From Symbiodinium sp. CCMP2592 (lineage: Eukaryota > Sar > Dinophyceae > Suessiales > Symbiodiniaceae), in contig CAJNDT010002902.1 in NCBI GenBank assembly GCA_905221615.1, forward strand, positions 248,001-312,000: a stretch of DNA of 64,000 bases, in the 5' to 3' direction. Positions 41,100-51,862 of this stretch are shown piece after piece (the stretch's first letter is position 1; every line of letters begins with the position of its first letter). The translations under genes were made by a program, and so were the position numbers. The notes beneath the pieces are model-generated. The model was given only the letters and a program-made list of their open reading frames with translations, was not told where the DNA came from and did not search any database.

Positions 41100-43235
41100 C
41101 GCGAAACCATCCCATCGTGGACCGGCAAGCAGCTCTTCGACCAGCACGGCCTCTAAGAAGGCAACACCGCCACCTCCCCCGCAGCCCCCCAAGCAAAGCA
41201 GCGGCCGACTCCGACACCTACGGCATCCCCTCCACCTTCGAAGGCAGCCCCAGCCCCAGCTCCTCCGGCTTCCTCTTCTACGGCGACACCGCCCAAGCCC
41301 ATGCAGACGAAAGCCCCACCATGAGGTTCTGCTGCCAATGCGGCGAGGCCAACCGGCTCAGCTATGGTTGCAATGGCTGCGGTGCTGGACAATGGTCGCA
41401 ACGAGTGCAGGAGCAAAGGAGCGGAGTTGGTGAACCACGGGCAGCCGGTGGAGGAGATTGTGGGATGCCCCCGAGCCCGAGCATGAAGCGGACTCTGGCC
41501 AAGGAGAACCAAACCAGACGCCCACTTCAGAAGCTCCCACCGACGATCCACATGGAAGCGCACCTGGTGCTGGCGATGCTGGAGGAATTGGAGCCGATTC
41601 TGGATCAGGCGTTCCGCCCAGCAGCGACTTCGTGGTGGGCCCACCTGAAACTGGGGTTTCTGCTGGCGGATGCTCTACCCCCTCGGTCCCCACTTCCTTC
41701 GCACCGGGCAACTACAACCAGGAGCCAGGGACGGAGCCATGGGATCTCCCGAAGCGATCCCCAAAGAAGGCAGGGCCGAATTCCGCCCAACGTACCACAC
41801 CGATGGCAATTACGGTTCCCAACGGAGAGGCACTGTGGTTCACAACCCGAGGTGTGGACTCAGAGGCGCTCCGCCTGGTCATCAGCACCTCCTCATGTCA
41901 ACCCGTGCGTTGAGCAGCTTTCAATCCTGGGGTCGTGTGGCGTGGTGTATATCCTCCGGGTCGCCAGGGATATCATCTTCCTTTGCTGGGAGAAGGGCTT
42001 ACTGGCGAGGCTCAAGGCTGCCAACCATGGTGTTCCACCCATAGTGGATCTGGATGCGGAGATCGTGGAGCTCCAGGACGATACGCCCTTGCCTAGCGCA
42101 CTGGCGAGCCAATTCCGCTCTTCAACTTCAAGCCAACCGGAGCCTGGGCTCTCACTTCCAGCTGTTCGACGGTCCTCCTCGCCCTGGTCGACTGCCGGGC
42201 CGAGCACCACCGGAACCCGATGGGAAGGTGGACTATGTCGGCTTTGGGCTCGGAACCAACGGTCGAGCCCGATGATGGTCCCACGGAGCTGCGGACCCAG
42301 GCGCACCGCCAAGTCCTAGTGCTGAGGCTGATGCAGCTCCGCACCGAGATCCCCGAGGATCGACCCGGGAACCCGGACGACGAGTACGACGACGAGCTGT
42401 CGGCGGAGGAGAAGGCGGAGATCAAACGCATCGAGAAGGAGTGTGCCGACCTGGAGAAGAAGCTCAGAGGCCTGAATGCAACACAGCAGCGCTCTTTGCT
42501 GGAGAGGATGGCGGACTCCAGCAATGCTGTGGTGGGCTTCTTGCTGACACCTTGCGGCCTACCGCCAATCTTCGCAACCGCCGCGGCGCCACTCAGGAGT
42601 TGCCCAAGCAGGCGGTGAAGGCAACGCAGTCGACTGCTGATGCCGACCCGCAGTACCTTGTGGACCTGGCGCTGGTGGGACACGTGGTGGCTTTCCGGAG
42701 ACATCGGTCACGGCTGCGGGCAATCCAGCACCAACTTAGCCTGGGGACGGTGACTCCACAACCCTCAACGGCAAGGAAGACAGCGAGGGCACTGCCGCCC
42801 ATGATGTCACCTGGCCGGAGCCACCGCCTCTATACCTACTAAGGAGGCTCCATGCTTTCGAGAGGCGAGGAATAGTGGACGCAAGAGGCGGTGGAGTCTT
42901 GCACGACGATGGAGCAGTTTCTCGGCGAGGCCGAGAACCCCACCACGGCGTCCAAGGCAGCAGCTCCGGAGGCGCACCGCCCAACAGAGGAGGCGGCCCG
43001 AACCAAGGCTCCAGCCTACGGCCAAACGCTTTGGCAGCAGGTCAAAGGCTCAAAGCCCACCACCCAGATCTACTTCGACAGCACCATGGGGACATCCACT
43101 TCACCGATGACTACGACCGCTGCTGGGCCTGCTGTACACCCTCCTGACAGCGATCCTCCGCGAGGGTGTCCAACAGCGGCTACTGAGGAAGTGCCCGAGA
43201 CGCCTTCCCCAACAGCTGTAAAGGCAGTGCCCTAA
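41100..43235 (+). pseudogene. broken plus-strand coding region, possible retroelement remnant
   Basis: Protein-like sequence hops between plus-strand frames: a Pro/Ala-rich linker (about 41.17-41.32 kb), PEPEHEADSGQGEPNQTPTS (41.47 kb), ITVPNGEALWFTTRGVDSEA (41.81 kb), IVDLDAEIVELQDDTPLPSA (42.04 kb), a charged helix LSAEEKAEIKRIEKECADLE (42.40 kb) and an Ala/Thr-rich end (TEEAARTKAPAYGQTLWQQV, 42.99 kb) with a stop at 43233. Frame changes lack convincing splice sites, so decay is more likely than splicing. The hairpin cluster right after the stop and the linker style suggest a retroelement, but no RT, integrase or zinc knuckle is present. Confidence 0.3.
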
Positions 43236-43257
43236 ACCTCAGTGTCTGGGGATTTTG

Positions 43258-43319
43258 GTCGAGTGGAACTCGACGGAGGTTTCCTCCAAAACGCCTAAGA
43301 GGCGGAACCTTCAGGTTCC
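43258..43319 (+). repeat. four tandem perfect hairpins
   Basis: GTCGAG-TGGAA-CTCGAC (43258-43274), GGAGG-TTT-CCTCC (43275-43287), CGCCT-AAG-AGGCG (43292-43304) and GGAACC-TTCA-GGTTCC (43304-43319). All are perfectly paired with short loops, within 62 bp, starting 23 bases after the stop of the broken plus-strand frame. Confidence 0.9.
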
Positions 43320-43710
43320 AACCACTTGTGCCACAGGCCTACAAAAAGTTGTGACGCGAGCCAACTGGTTTTTTTCTTTACGGCTTTTGGGTTGTGCGAT
43401 GTTTTGCGGCATCCCCCTTAGAGGCGCTTTGTTCTTGGCTGGTTGGTGTTTAGTGTTGTTTGTTTGTGTTGGTTGTGTGTATAGCGGCGAAGGCAATGCC
43501 CGAGGAAGGCGATCCGCCATCTTTGATGACGGGTCCACAAGAGTTCTGTAACGACTCTGGTGACTGCCAAGCACTCTACCGCCCGTCGCAGCAAAATGAA
43601 GGTGCCTCTTTTGGGTTGCACGCACCCTTTCGGAACAGTATAGAGCGTGAACTAGCAGAACTCGACCCTGCATGTTCAGGCTTTGATCTTCGTTGTGCAC
43701 ACGCGCCCGT

Positions 43711-45448
43711 TTACGGGAAGAATCTTTTGGAACCCTGCCGCTCCGATGCGATCAGCCGACACGTGGCGATGCTTAAGTCCCGAGTTAGTTTTCTAGCAGA
43801 AGGAGGCGCCTGACACACGGTCGCAATTTCGTGGCGCGGTGCACTATCCAACTCAGCTCCGCTCGCCTTCTGTTGGTCGTTGAGCTTCGACTTCTGTTCG
43901 GCGCTGAGCTCTTGGCCTGGCCAGTCTCGTGTCTGGCTAACGGCCAACGGCCGACAGATTGAGCGTTGCCGCCAGAACTCAGAACTTCTTCCTTGCATAT
44001 TGCATCTCTCTTCTACTTTGAGACGTGCGACCCACCACGGTCTCTTGCAAGCTGATCATGTCCTGCGAGGGACGACAAGCCACACAGTCCATACATCCTC
44101 AGCACCGTCTTGCCAAGCTGCCACATAGGACTTCCACTCTCGCAGAAACATCTGGCGCTGCGAGTCCGTGACCTGTGAGACCAAGTCAGTTGATGCCAAG
44201 TCCGACTTCAGCATCGCATGGTACGTCGGTAAGAAGAGCATCGGCCTGGGGCTTGGTATGAAGCCTGAACTCCTTCCTTGCGTAAGTGTCCCCCAGGCTG
44301 CGCATCTGCGGGTCAAGCTTCAAACGATGAAGCCTCATGATGCTCCTGAGCTGTAACTTCGAGCAACAACTCAGCTACTTTCCGGTCTGCTTGCGCTGAC
44401 AATAAACTTTGCAAACTTTGCCAAAAACATGCCACAGCGCCGATACAAGGTCATGCTCTCCCCTATGAGCTTGGCACTCATGGCAAGTCCTCCAACACAG
44501 GTCTCTCGAAGAGGGCTGTTGCACTCTGGAAAATGACACGCGCAAGCAGAAGAGGCACTCAAGCTGTCCAGCAGCGCGAGGCTCTGAATGCAGGAAAATT
44601 GCTACCCTCGAACCAAGCCGAGACTGCCAGAAGCAACCAGCATCTCACGCATGCGCTTTTGAGCCGTGCCTAGCACCCAGGACCCAAGGAGCAACCTCTG
44701 CAACCAACTCGCTGTTGAAGAACCCTAGTTTGGGCTCCAACGTTGGCCAAACCCTGTGCTGTAAACTCTGGAATAGCCTGCACTCAGGATCGCTATGAAG
44801 TCCACAGGTGGCTGGCTTCTGATTGCCACAGGCCTCGTGCACCCTGTCCAGGAGCTCTTCAAATCGCCTCAGCACCCGCTGTCTGGCAAATGTGAGGGAT
44901 CCAGCTTGCTGTGCAGCACCTGCACTGCCACACACTGCAAGTGCAAGAAGCAGGAAGCAACAGAAGTGCTTCCGTGGTTTTCAATGAGCTTTGTGGGCAA
45001 GGTAACATTTCCAGTGCACAGCCATTGCAAGTTGCTGCACTGTCGGCACGGCTCTCTCGCAGAAACATAAACATGAACAGCTCCATCAACATCTATGCCC
45101 ATTCCTCTGAGGCAGCAACTTGCACACAACGAAAACTCACAAATGCTATTTGCTGCTGATCTGATATGTTACACATCACTTCAGGCTGCTTCCAGCGTGG
45201 AGCTCTACATCCTCGACTGCGATTGGGACCTCTTGCCCGCCTGGCTTGAGTATGCGGGCCAATCTGCGCTCGGCGTCGGCTGTGAGGCTGAGGCCCTGAG
45301 GCCCCAGCACCGCAGAATCCAGTCTATGGTCTGCAAAGAGAGCAACCGGTGAGGGAGAAGACTGCATGACTGCTGGCGTGTTGCAACCTCGCCTCCAAGC
45401 CAAGACCTTCAACGTTACCTCGGGACCTGCATTTCGGACCTTCGTCAT
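43711..45448 (-). CDS. unrecognised spliced gene, several probable exons
   Basis: Minus-strand blocks with protein-like composition: 45.30-45.18 kb (LSLTADAERRLARILKPGGQ, EVPIAVEDVELHAG), 44.88-44.66 kb (QRVLRRFEELLDRVHEACGN and VWPTLEPKLGFFNSELVAEV), 44.51-44.37 kb (AMSAKLIGESMTLYRRCGMF), 44.24-44.06 kb (TDSQRQMFLREWKSYVAAWQ) and 43.92-43.80 kb (GQELSAEQKSKLNDQQKASG). Helical and charged with no known motif. Frame changes fit introns. They may represent more than one gene. Confidence 0.3.
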
Positions 45449-46314
45449 TCATTGCTCCCATATTTAACACTCCGCTGCATCTTCCGCATGTTGCCTTGTC
45501 CATGAGTGCTGCTCCAACTCCTTCAAAGCCATCTACACCCACGATTCGGTCCGACTGCTGGATCTGCTGCCTTAGTTGCACGCCCGCCGGAGGCTCAGCA
45601 CAAAATCCTGCTTAGCCGGCACCTGCCCAATCTCACCGACAGCCCGCCGCGCTGGCGGCATGCTGGAGGTACAATGTAATGCCTAGGCACTCAGCAGGCA
45701 CCGTCTTGTTGAAGTCCTGGGGCAAAGCACGGCATTATGTAATCATGATTATGAAGCTCTCAAAGCAACCAAGGGAGCGTACGACTGCGTCCTTGACAAC
45801 CCCATCATCGACACCGAGCACGAGAAGGAAATGGGGGCCGTCTTTCAAATGCATGCCCAAGTTTAGGGCACCTCGCTGAATCTTGACCTGCAAACGCCAA
45901 CGTGGGCTGCAGATGCACTCTGCGGTGCAGACCTAACCTCGCTCACGACCGCTCTCTGGAAGGTGAGCACCATCTTGTTGTGCGTCGATTTCAGCAGATC
46001 CAAGATCTCCTGCACAGCGCGAGCTCATCAGGCTCGCATTGGACTGCGGACTGTGATTCAAAGTCACCTGAGCTGTTTCAACTTACAGGGACATGTCACG
46101 TGTCCTTGCTTTTCTCGCTTGCTTGACCGTTCACTGCATACAGTCTGTCGTACTTCTGCACCTGGCAGGTCCATATTCCAGCTGCAAGCAAGCTCGGGCA
46201 AGCGGCGTGCCAATCTGCCTTCGTTTCTTCGCTACACTTGGAGTTCCAATCCGCGATGAGGCCGTCGGTGGTGACACTGGTGACAACACATGCCTCACGA
46301 GAACTTAGGGTCAA

Positions 46315-48108
46315 GTGGTTCCTGGAGTCAAGTCGAAGCAGTGTGCATCCAGAAACATCCTTGGGGACACAACCACAAAGTCAAGAATCACAAAGACACC
46401 GGCCCAGCACGCGACGAAGTTAAGGCTTCAAACAATGCATGACGAAAAACAAAATGCGGGAGGGCCTTTCCCGCACTGGAAAGGTCAACACCGAAGTAGG
46501 TGCCGGGGGCACGGTCAAGGAAGATGTCCTTATTTGGCAGGGCTTCATTGCAGGTCCCAAGCCTGTGAAAACCAAGAAGGACAGCAAACAGCCTGCAGCC
46601 TTGTTTCGAACGTCACGGGAGCAGTTGGCGAGGCCGCGCCCTGCACAAGTGGAGCTCTTTTGACTCCACCCTCATCACACCAGAACACAACCTCGACTCG
46701 ACTCTGGACTGGGCCAGGGCCTGCCTTTCCCTCTGGGAAGGCACTGTCCATTTGTAACTCCACAAAATCAGCAGGCCTGAGCACATCGATAGCAAGCTTC
46801 TCGAAGCCAAAGAGGTATGCGAACCATCGCAAAACATCGATTCCGCGTTGTGGCTTGATGCAGGCTCTCTGCAAGCCAAGCGTCTTTTCATCTACGCAAC
46901 AGCAGGTAAACATCCCGAGCCTCGGATGTTCACGCCCCGCTGAAGCGGAAAAGCCGCTATCTTCCAGGTTCCCGGCCGGAGGCCTAAGGCACAACACCCT
47001 TCTAATAAGGGAGAACTCCAGTCTTGAGCCAATGTCTGCGAAGCCAAGCGCCGTCCCAAGCACCACAATAACCAGCTTCAGCTCGGGAAAACCAGCTGTG
47101 CGACCAGTGCCTCGGAACCTTAAGTTTAAGGAACTTTCCGAGCTGTGCGCGGATCATCTCTTCTCGCTTCCCGCGACTTGGCGAGCTGCTGAAGCCTTCG
47201 CCAACTGCTGCTTCCACGAAACTCTATGGGCAGCTGTGTGCCTTTGGTGTTTCTTGGCTGGCGGCGCAGTGGACAAATTGATTCGGTCGAACAGGTGGAA
47301 GCTTCTCGCACAGAGCTGCAGAACCTTCACGCCGGGGGTGCTGTCACAAGAACATTGGAGGACCCTAAGTTATAGTGCTGCGCTTCAGCATTTGCCGAGT
47401 CTTGCGCATCTTCTGGTCCACGACACAACACTAACCTGGAATCTGTGCAGTGGGATCGTATATGCAACCGGCGTTTTGGGTCTGAGGCGATTTGTTGAGT
47501 TCGAGGGGTGTGGCCTGGCCAGGCCACGTGTGGCAAGAGAGAATGGTGACATGCAGTTGTACTCTGCACATGAAGGAGCCTTGCGGCAGGCCCTCGTCTG
47601 TTCGTTCTTGACAACTCTTCGCACAAATGCCGCTCAGAGACCTAAGAGTCTGCAGGAAGAAGACGAACAAATTAAAGCCATTGAGTCTCGGAGTGCCCGA
47701 CCAACAAGAAGGCCTGGAATGGAATATTGCAATCCGCCTCCTGGGTCAGTTCATGCGAGGCAGATCTTGGAGCTTCTCCTCCGTTGCCTGTGCCGCGTGG
47801 AGGGTACCACAAATGTCGGATCTTGTCTTCGCCTCAACCGCTGCGACGTGGCACTGCGAGGCACCAAAGAACACCAAAGCCATTGGGGAGCCAAGCTTGG
47901 AAGAAACTGGTTGGGAAAGACACGCAGCAACAACGGACTGCAATTTTCTGCCGTGGAAGCACGTGCAAAGCATCAGTTAGGCTCTCTTGCTGCTGTTCGC
48001 CTCGGTGACAACGTACGAGCCTTCGATTCTTTTGCTTCATGCTGTTGGTTTGAGGCAACTGCAGGTCTTGTGAAACCACGCCCTGGAAGGGGTCCAGGGT
48101 TCGAGTGA
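46315..48108 (+). CDS. long open frame of doubtful coding status, 597 codons
   Basis: Open for 1.8 kb, unusually long for this DNA, but the translation is rich in Cys, Arg, Ser and Thr, lacks any motif, and looks like an antisense shadow. The opposite strand holds more protein-like patches, e.g. GIDVLRWFAYLFGFEKLAID near 46.8 kb and NERNRCRLVQAVRHMKRASN near 48.2 kb. I list it because of its length and would favour minus-strand exons as the real content. Confidence 0.2.
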   Translation: MVPGVKSKQCASRNILGDTTTKSRITKTPAQHATKLRLQTMHDEKQNAGGPFPHWKGQHRSRCRGHGQGRCPYLAGLHCRSQACENQEGQQTACSLVSNVTGAVGEAAPCTSGALLTPPSSHQNTTSTRLWTGPGPAFPSGKALSICNSTKSAGLSTSIASFSKPKRYANHRKTSIPRCGLMQALCKPSVFSSTQQQVNIPSLGCSRPAEAEKPLSSRFPAGGLRHNTLLIRENSSLEPMSAKPSAVPSTTITSFSSGKPAVRPVPRNLKFKELSELCADHLFSLPATWRAAEAFANCCFHETLWAAVCLWCFLAGGAVDKLIRSNRWKLLAQSCRTFTPGVLSQEHWRTLSYSAALQHLPSLAHLLVHDTTLTWNLCSGIVYATGVLGLRRFVEFEGCGLARPRVARENGDMQLYSAHEGALRQALVCSFLTTLRTNAAQRPKSLQEEDEQIKAIESRSARPTRRPGMEYCNPPPGSVHARQILELLLRCLCRVEGTTNVGSCLRLNRCDVALRGTKEHQSHWGAKLGRNWLGKTRSNNGLQFSAVEARAKHQLGSLAAVRLGDNVRAFDSFASCCWFEATAGLVKPRPGRGPGFE

Positions 48109-48689
48109 AACAGAACGGCATGCAAGATGCTGAAGTTCAGCACGTTAGAAGCCCTCTTCATGTGGCGCACTGCCTGCACGAGTCTGCATCTGTTTCGCTC
48201 GTTGAAAGGCCGAGTCGACTCTTTTGATACATGACCCGTGGTTCGCAAGCTATGCAAACTATGCAAACTGTCCGCTGTTTCGCGACTAGGCGCCTGGCCA
48301 ATATCAGGACGCCTGGAAGTCGTCATCAAGCTCTTCCAAGGCAGGCCCCTCGTACTCCTGTGAAGGCCCATTGCTTCAAGGGCGTCGCCGCCCATCCCAC
48401 GTATCATGACTTGCGTGCACGACACACACCCACACACGCATAGACCTCGCCCGCTTCTTCCTTCTGCTTATTGAACTCCGCCTCTTGGCCACCAGAAAAG
48501 CCGGAACAGCACACGTTGCAAAGCAAAGTCTTTTCACTGACGGGATCTCGCAACTCGGCCTTTCGTAGCTCCAGGTCAGCTGTGCGGTAGGCGCACCCGG
48601 CCTAGGGCCACCCGAACTGAGGCTCTGAGGCTAAGAGTCTCAGAGCTCTGCAACCCACCTGAAGCACATTGAAGAGCAGGAAGAACGCG

Positions 48690-49430
48690 GGCGCAATCTC
48701 CTGCGAACATCGAAGCTGCAACCCACACAGCTAAACTTGTAGAGACGAGCTTCAGGGAGTCCTTCGCCTTCTCGGCATCCATTTCTGCCGGGGATCCAAG
48801 CTGCGTGATGTAGGCATGCAGGTGCTCCGGAAGAACACCCTTCCTGCGACTCACAGAGGAAGTCAAGAGATCACATCGGAGTCCGAATTGGTCCGCAAAC
48901 TCTCCCGCCTGGGACCCTCGACTTCAACCGTGCCAACCTTTTCCAGCAACTGAACCGGATTCTGCAGAATCTGCTTCAGGCGCTGCCAGTTTAGCGTCGT
49001 CTTTCTCCTGCCACGAGATGTAGGAATGTAGTGACCGGGCCACTGCAAACGAAGGTGCTCTCCTGGGATAGATGTCTGCTTTCGTGTAGCCGGCGAAATG
49101 TGCAAGTGCCTCGGCTGCAAAAACATCTTCACCAGGCCACCAACCGACCGCGCAAGGTGCAGGTCGAGCCATGCGGCTGCCACAACGTTCAAAAGCTCTG
49201 GCGTGGCGTACACCCAGCTCGTCAAATCACAAATCATCGAGGAGAGTTCCTTGGCCACCTCATACACAAAACGCTACAGTTTAAAGCAAGGTAACTGACA
49301 GAAGCTCATGCTCGCAAAATCCCAGCACGCCACCTCCAAAGCGCGCAAGAAGGCAAACTTTTTCTGAATGACTTCCTGGAAAGTCGAGATGAGGATGTCT
49401 GAAGCGACTGTCGGCAAAGGTTGCTGCCAC
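48690..49430 (-). CDS. dynein heavy-chain stalk-like exons
   Basis: Three blocks occur in the order seen around the dynein stalk. About 49.25 kb: LTSWVYATPELLNVVAAAWL, resembling the PPELVxxVxxAVxxL segment. About 49.0 kb: NWQRLKQILQNPVQLLEKV, resembling WxxxKxLLxDPxFLxxL. 48.85-48.72 kb: VLPEHLHAYITQLGSPAEMD then SLKLVSTSLAVWVAASMF, resembling IxPYIxxPxF...VSxAxxSLxxWVxAM. An upstream exon at 49.41-49.30 kb (LISTFQEVIQKKFAFLRALE) is unassigned. No AAA+ Walker motifs lie nearby, so this is either part of a very large gene or an isolated fragment. The match is by motif pattern from memory and needs a profile search. Confidence 0.4.
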
Positions 49431-49639
49431 ACTCGACGGTTTGGCCGGTCCTTTCTGGCCTCGTCCGTGGCTTCAGCCTCCTCAGCCTCTATCTGCTCTG
49501 CATGCATTTGCTCGACGTTCGCGTCAATTTCGGTGATCTGGCAGGGGCGCAGCGCAAACTTCTTCGGATGCTGGCTCCTACAGTAGAAGCTGGACTGCAC
49601 GCTCCCTCCGTCTTTCGACTTGTTCGAAGGGCACCAAAT

Positions 49640-49675
49640 CAAGATCCACACACAGACACACACACTCACACTGAT
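49640..49675 (+). repeat. CA-rich microsatellite
   Basis: CACACACAGACACACACACT tract. A shorter CA run lies at 50035-50048. Confidence 0.8.
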
Positions 49676-49877
49676 GGATTCGGCCAAGAGTACGAGTGCA
49701 AGAGGAAAAAGAGAGGCATGTTGTTCATGTTGCAAAAGTTTGTCAGATTGTGGCAACCGTACAACTTGTTTGTATAATCTGGACACCACAGGGGGCCTGT
49801 CCTCAAACTAATCTTGGCACCACAGGGGGCTGCCGAAAATTGCGCAGGTACATGACTGAGCGTCCTCAATCACTTCC

Positions 49878-49929
49878 CTTCCAGTGACCTAGCTTCGTTG
49901 GATCAGGTCAGTCACTGGAAGCCTGATCC
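49878..49929. other. interlocked inverted repeats (pseudoknot-capable)
   Basis: CTTCCAGTGAC (49878-49888) pairs perfectly with GTCACTGGAAG (49911-49921). GGATCAGG in its loop (49900-49907) pairs perfectly with CCTGATCC just outside (49922-49929). The two helices cross, the layout of an H-type pseudoknot. It lies about 200 bp beyond the last small ORF of the Penelope-like unit. Confidence 0.75.
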
Positions 49930-50131
49930 CCCTGCAACAGTTGATTTGGTAAATGTCCAATGCCGGATTATGTTGAAAAGTGAAATTGCAAACAGTGTAG
50001 GAGTGACCCTCTGCTCCCATGTGCTAGGGAGGTTCACACACACACACAGCCCCAATGGGGCGTACATGCTTCAAGTAGAGTGAAAGGTCTGATGCACGGC
50101 AATAGGAGTGAATGGCGCACTTTTCTCGCTG

Positions 50132-50482
50132 TCAATAGCGATCGGGTGATTGTCGTATTTCCTGATCCGAACAGGTTCTAACAAAAAGCACCGGCGCCAA
50201 CGTGGCTAAAGTGGTGACTGAATCCCAATCATGTAGTCGTCGACGGTTTTGTTCGAAGAAGAAAGCTGGGATTTTAGGAGTTCTGCCGGTGATCTCCTTG
50301 ATGCGGTAGGAGAAGATCTTGCGAGCTTGGAGAACGTTGTCACCCAGACAAAGCACCACGTGTAAGAAAATGTGCTTGTCTCTGGTGATGCGGTCGGGTG
50401 GAATTTCAACAGTCATCCGAAAACATTGTCCTGCCATGGAGTACCATGGAAGGCCGACCTCGGCAGCCTTTCGCTTTGTCAT
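50132..50482 (-). CDS. small ORF 6, ubiquitin-like fold candidate, 116 aa
   Basis: I take the ATG at 50482 (MTKRKAAEVGLPWYSMAG) over the longer non-ATG frame starting at 50566. The C-terminal 75 residues run LHVVLCLGDNVLQARKIFSY, RIKEITGRTPKIPAFFFEQN, then RRRLHDWDSVTTL and APVLFVRT. This resembles a beta-grasp ubiquitin-like domain (strand, helix, strand carrying FxxNxRxL, then DWDSVTTL like the LxD-x-TL turn). It lacks a terminal di-glycine, so conjugation is unlikely. Possible roles are adaptor or accessory protein of the element, or a captured host exon. Confidence 0.45.
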   Translation of the reverse strand: MTKRKAAEVGLPWYSMAGQCFRMTVEIPPDRITRDKHIFLHVVLCLGDNVLQARKIFSYRIKEITGRTPKIPAFFFEQNRRRLHDWDSVTTLATLAPVLFVRTCSDQEIRQSPDRY

Positions 50483-50646
50483 ATTTTTGCTGCTACCAAC
50501 CGACAAAAGCTTGAACAAGGAATGCAAATCAACATGGACATGATGTGTGCTCTGGCAAAACAACAAAGTGGTGTCGTCCTGACACTCGCATGTGCAGGCT
50601 TTTTGTCACGCTTAGCGGATCTTGCAGCCCTAATCCGTCCTGAGAA

Positions 50647-51171
50647 TTAGGGTCCAACAGCGAGTTTGTTGGGACAGTCACTCATGATCTTGAAATGGCA
50701 TCGACACCTAAATCCTGCACGTACCAGCATTTTTGCACAAGCGGTTTTGGACCGCTTGTGCTGAATAGTAGGATGCACAATATCGTAAGGGGCAATCGAG
50801 TCAGAAGACCAAGGATCTCGAGATGGAGACCGGTGTGCGTCCTCAGCCATGTGTGACGTTGCCGTAGGTGACGCTGATGATGTTGAATGCGAAGAGCGTG
50901 TCCTCTTTCGTCTTGTAGTATGTGGATGTTGGCGTCGTTGCTGTGTTGTGGATTGGGATGGTGGTGATATGTTGCGTGTTTTCTTTGTTTTCATGACTGT
51001 TTTGTCCTTTTTGTCTTTGTTGTCTTTCTTCTTTTTTGTCCTCGTTGTGTGCTTTGTTTTTTGCTTGTGTGTGTGACTGACTGCATGGGAGGATGTGGTG
51101 GTGTCATCCTTCCTCAAGAAGGCATCAATCTCTTCGGATCCCCATAGGCTGCTGTCGTCGTCCTCGTCCAT
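50647..51171 (-). CDS. small ORF 5, acidic-basic low-complexity protein, 174 aa
   Basis: ATG start. Acidic N-terminus (MDEDDDSSLWGSEEIDAFLR), then a Lys/Thr-rich segment (HKQKTKHTTRTKKKKDNKDK), a Ser/Thr/His/Arg middle, and a conserved-looking C-terminus with clustered cysteines (CAKMLVRAGFRCRCHFKIMS, then DCP). The tail could bind metal or nucleic acid, but no family is recognised. The basic tract would serve nuclear targeting. Same strand and A/C-rich composition as the RT gene. Confidence 0.5.
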   Translation of the reverse strand: MDEDDDSSLWGSEEIDAFLRKDDTTTSSHAVSHTHKQKTKHTTRTKKKKDNKDKKDKTVMKTKKTRNISPPSQSTTQQRRQHPHTTRRKRTRSSHSTSSASPTATSHMAEDAHRSPSRDPWSSDSIAPYDIVHPTIQHKRSKTACAKMLVRAGFRCRCHFKIMSDCPNKLAVGP

Positions 51172-51453
51172 CTGTGTGCGATACTAATGTGTTTCAGCAA
51201 CTGTAGTTCTGAGAAATGGCTGCGGAGTCACAACTGCATTGAGGCATGTGCATACGCTGATCTTCAGAAGAGAGAGAAAGGTACACAGAGACATCAATTG
51301 ATTAACCGCGCAGACCTGTATGACCTTTCGACATGATGCTCTTAATGTTGAACCTCATCAGATATGATGGAGTTCGTAGCACAGCTTTGCTGTGTGGTTG
51401 TTGGCTGCCGGGGGCAGCAAATGTGCATCTAATTGTCAACTCAGCAATGCTGC

Positions 51454-51687
51454 TTACGGAGTTCTTGATCGCTTTCGCTTGTTGGATGTAGGAGTTGATG
51501 TAGTAGATACTGTCTCCTTTTGGGTAGGAGTCGTTGATGTCGGACGCTGATCAGGTTGCTCCGAATGCTTTCGTATCCACTCTTGAGATGCGATAAAGTC
51601 CTCACGCCACCATGAAGAGCCGTTAGTGGCCCAATGCCATCTCCATTGTGATGCCGTCGGAGATCGCGATCTGGTGCGTTGTTCCAT
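51454..51687 (-). CDS. small ORF 4, 77 aa
   Basis: ATG start. Aromatic N-terminal half (ASQWRWHWATNGSSWWREDF) and a Thr/Ser/Pro tail ending in a nuclear-signal-like KRKRSRTP. A longer overlapping frame (51441-51794) is less protein-like and I prefer this one. Function unknown. The tryptophan-rich start with a basic tail is what one sees in small nuclear or nucleic-acid-binding accessory proteins. Confidence 0.4.
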   Translation of the reverse strand: MEQRTRSRSPTASQWRWHWATNGSSWWREDFIASQEWIRKHSEQPDQRPTSTTPTQKETVSTTSTPTSNKRKRSRTP

Positions 51688-51862
51688 GGTGCTAACACAA
51701 CTGGTTGTTTTTCAAAATGCTGCGGGAAAGAGTGCATCAATCGCTGCATACCTAAAATATGTGAAGAGAATGCACTGACTGTAACAATTGGCAAAAACGA
51801 CTATCATTGTTTTCACCGTCCGCTGCAAAGCGCCCGATGATGGTATGCACATGGTTAACCAC

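Noticed and set aside
42441..42842. Plus-strand ORF overlapping the charged-helix frame at 42.4 kb
   Set aside because: The neighbouring frame (42220-42618) is far more protein-like. This one is Arg/Thr/Ala-rich without motif.
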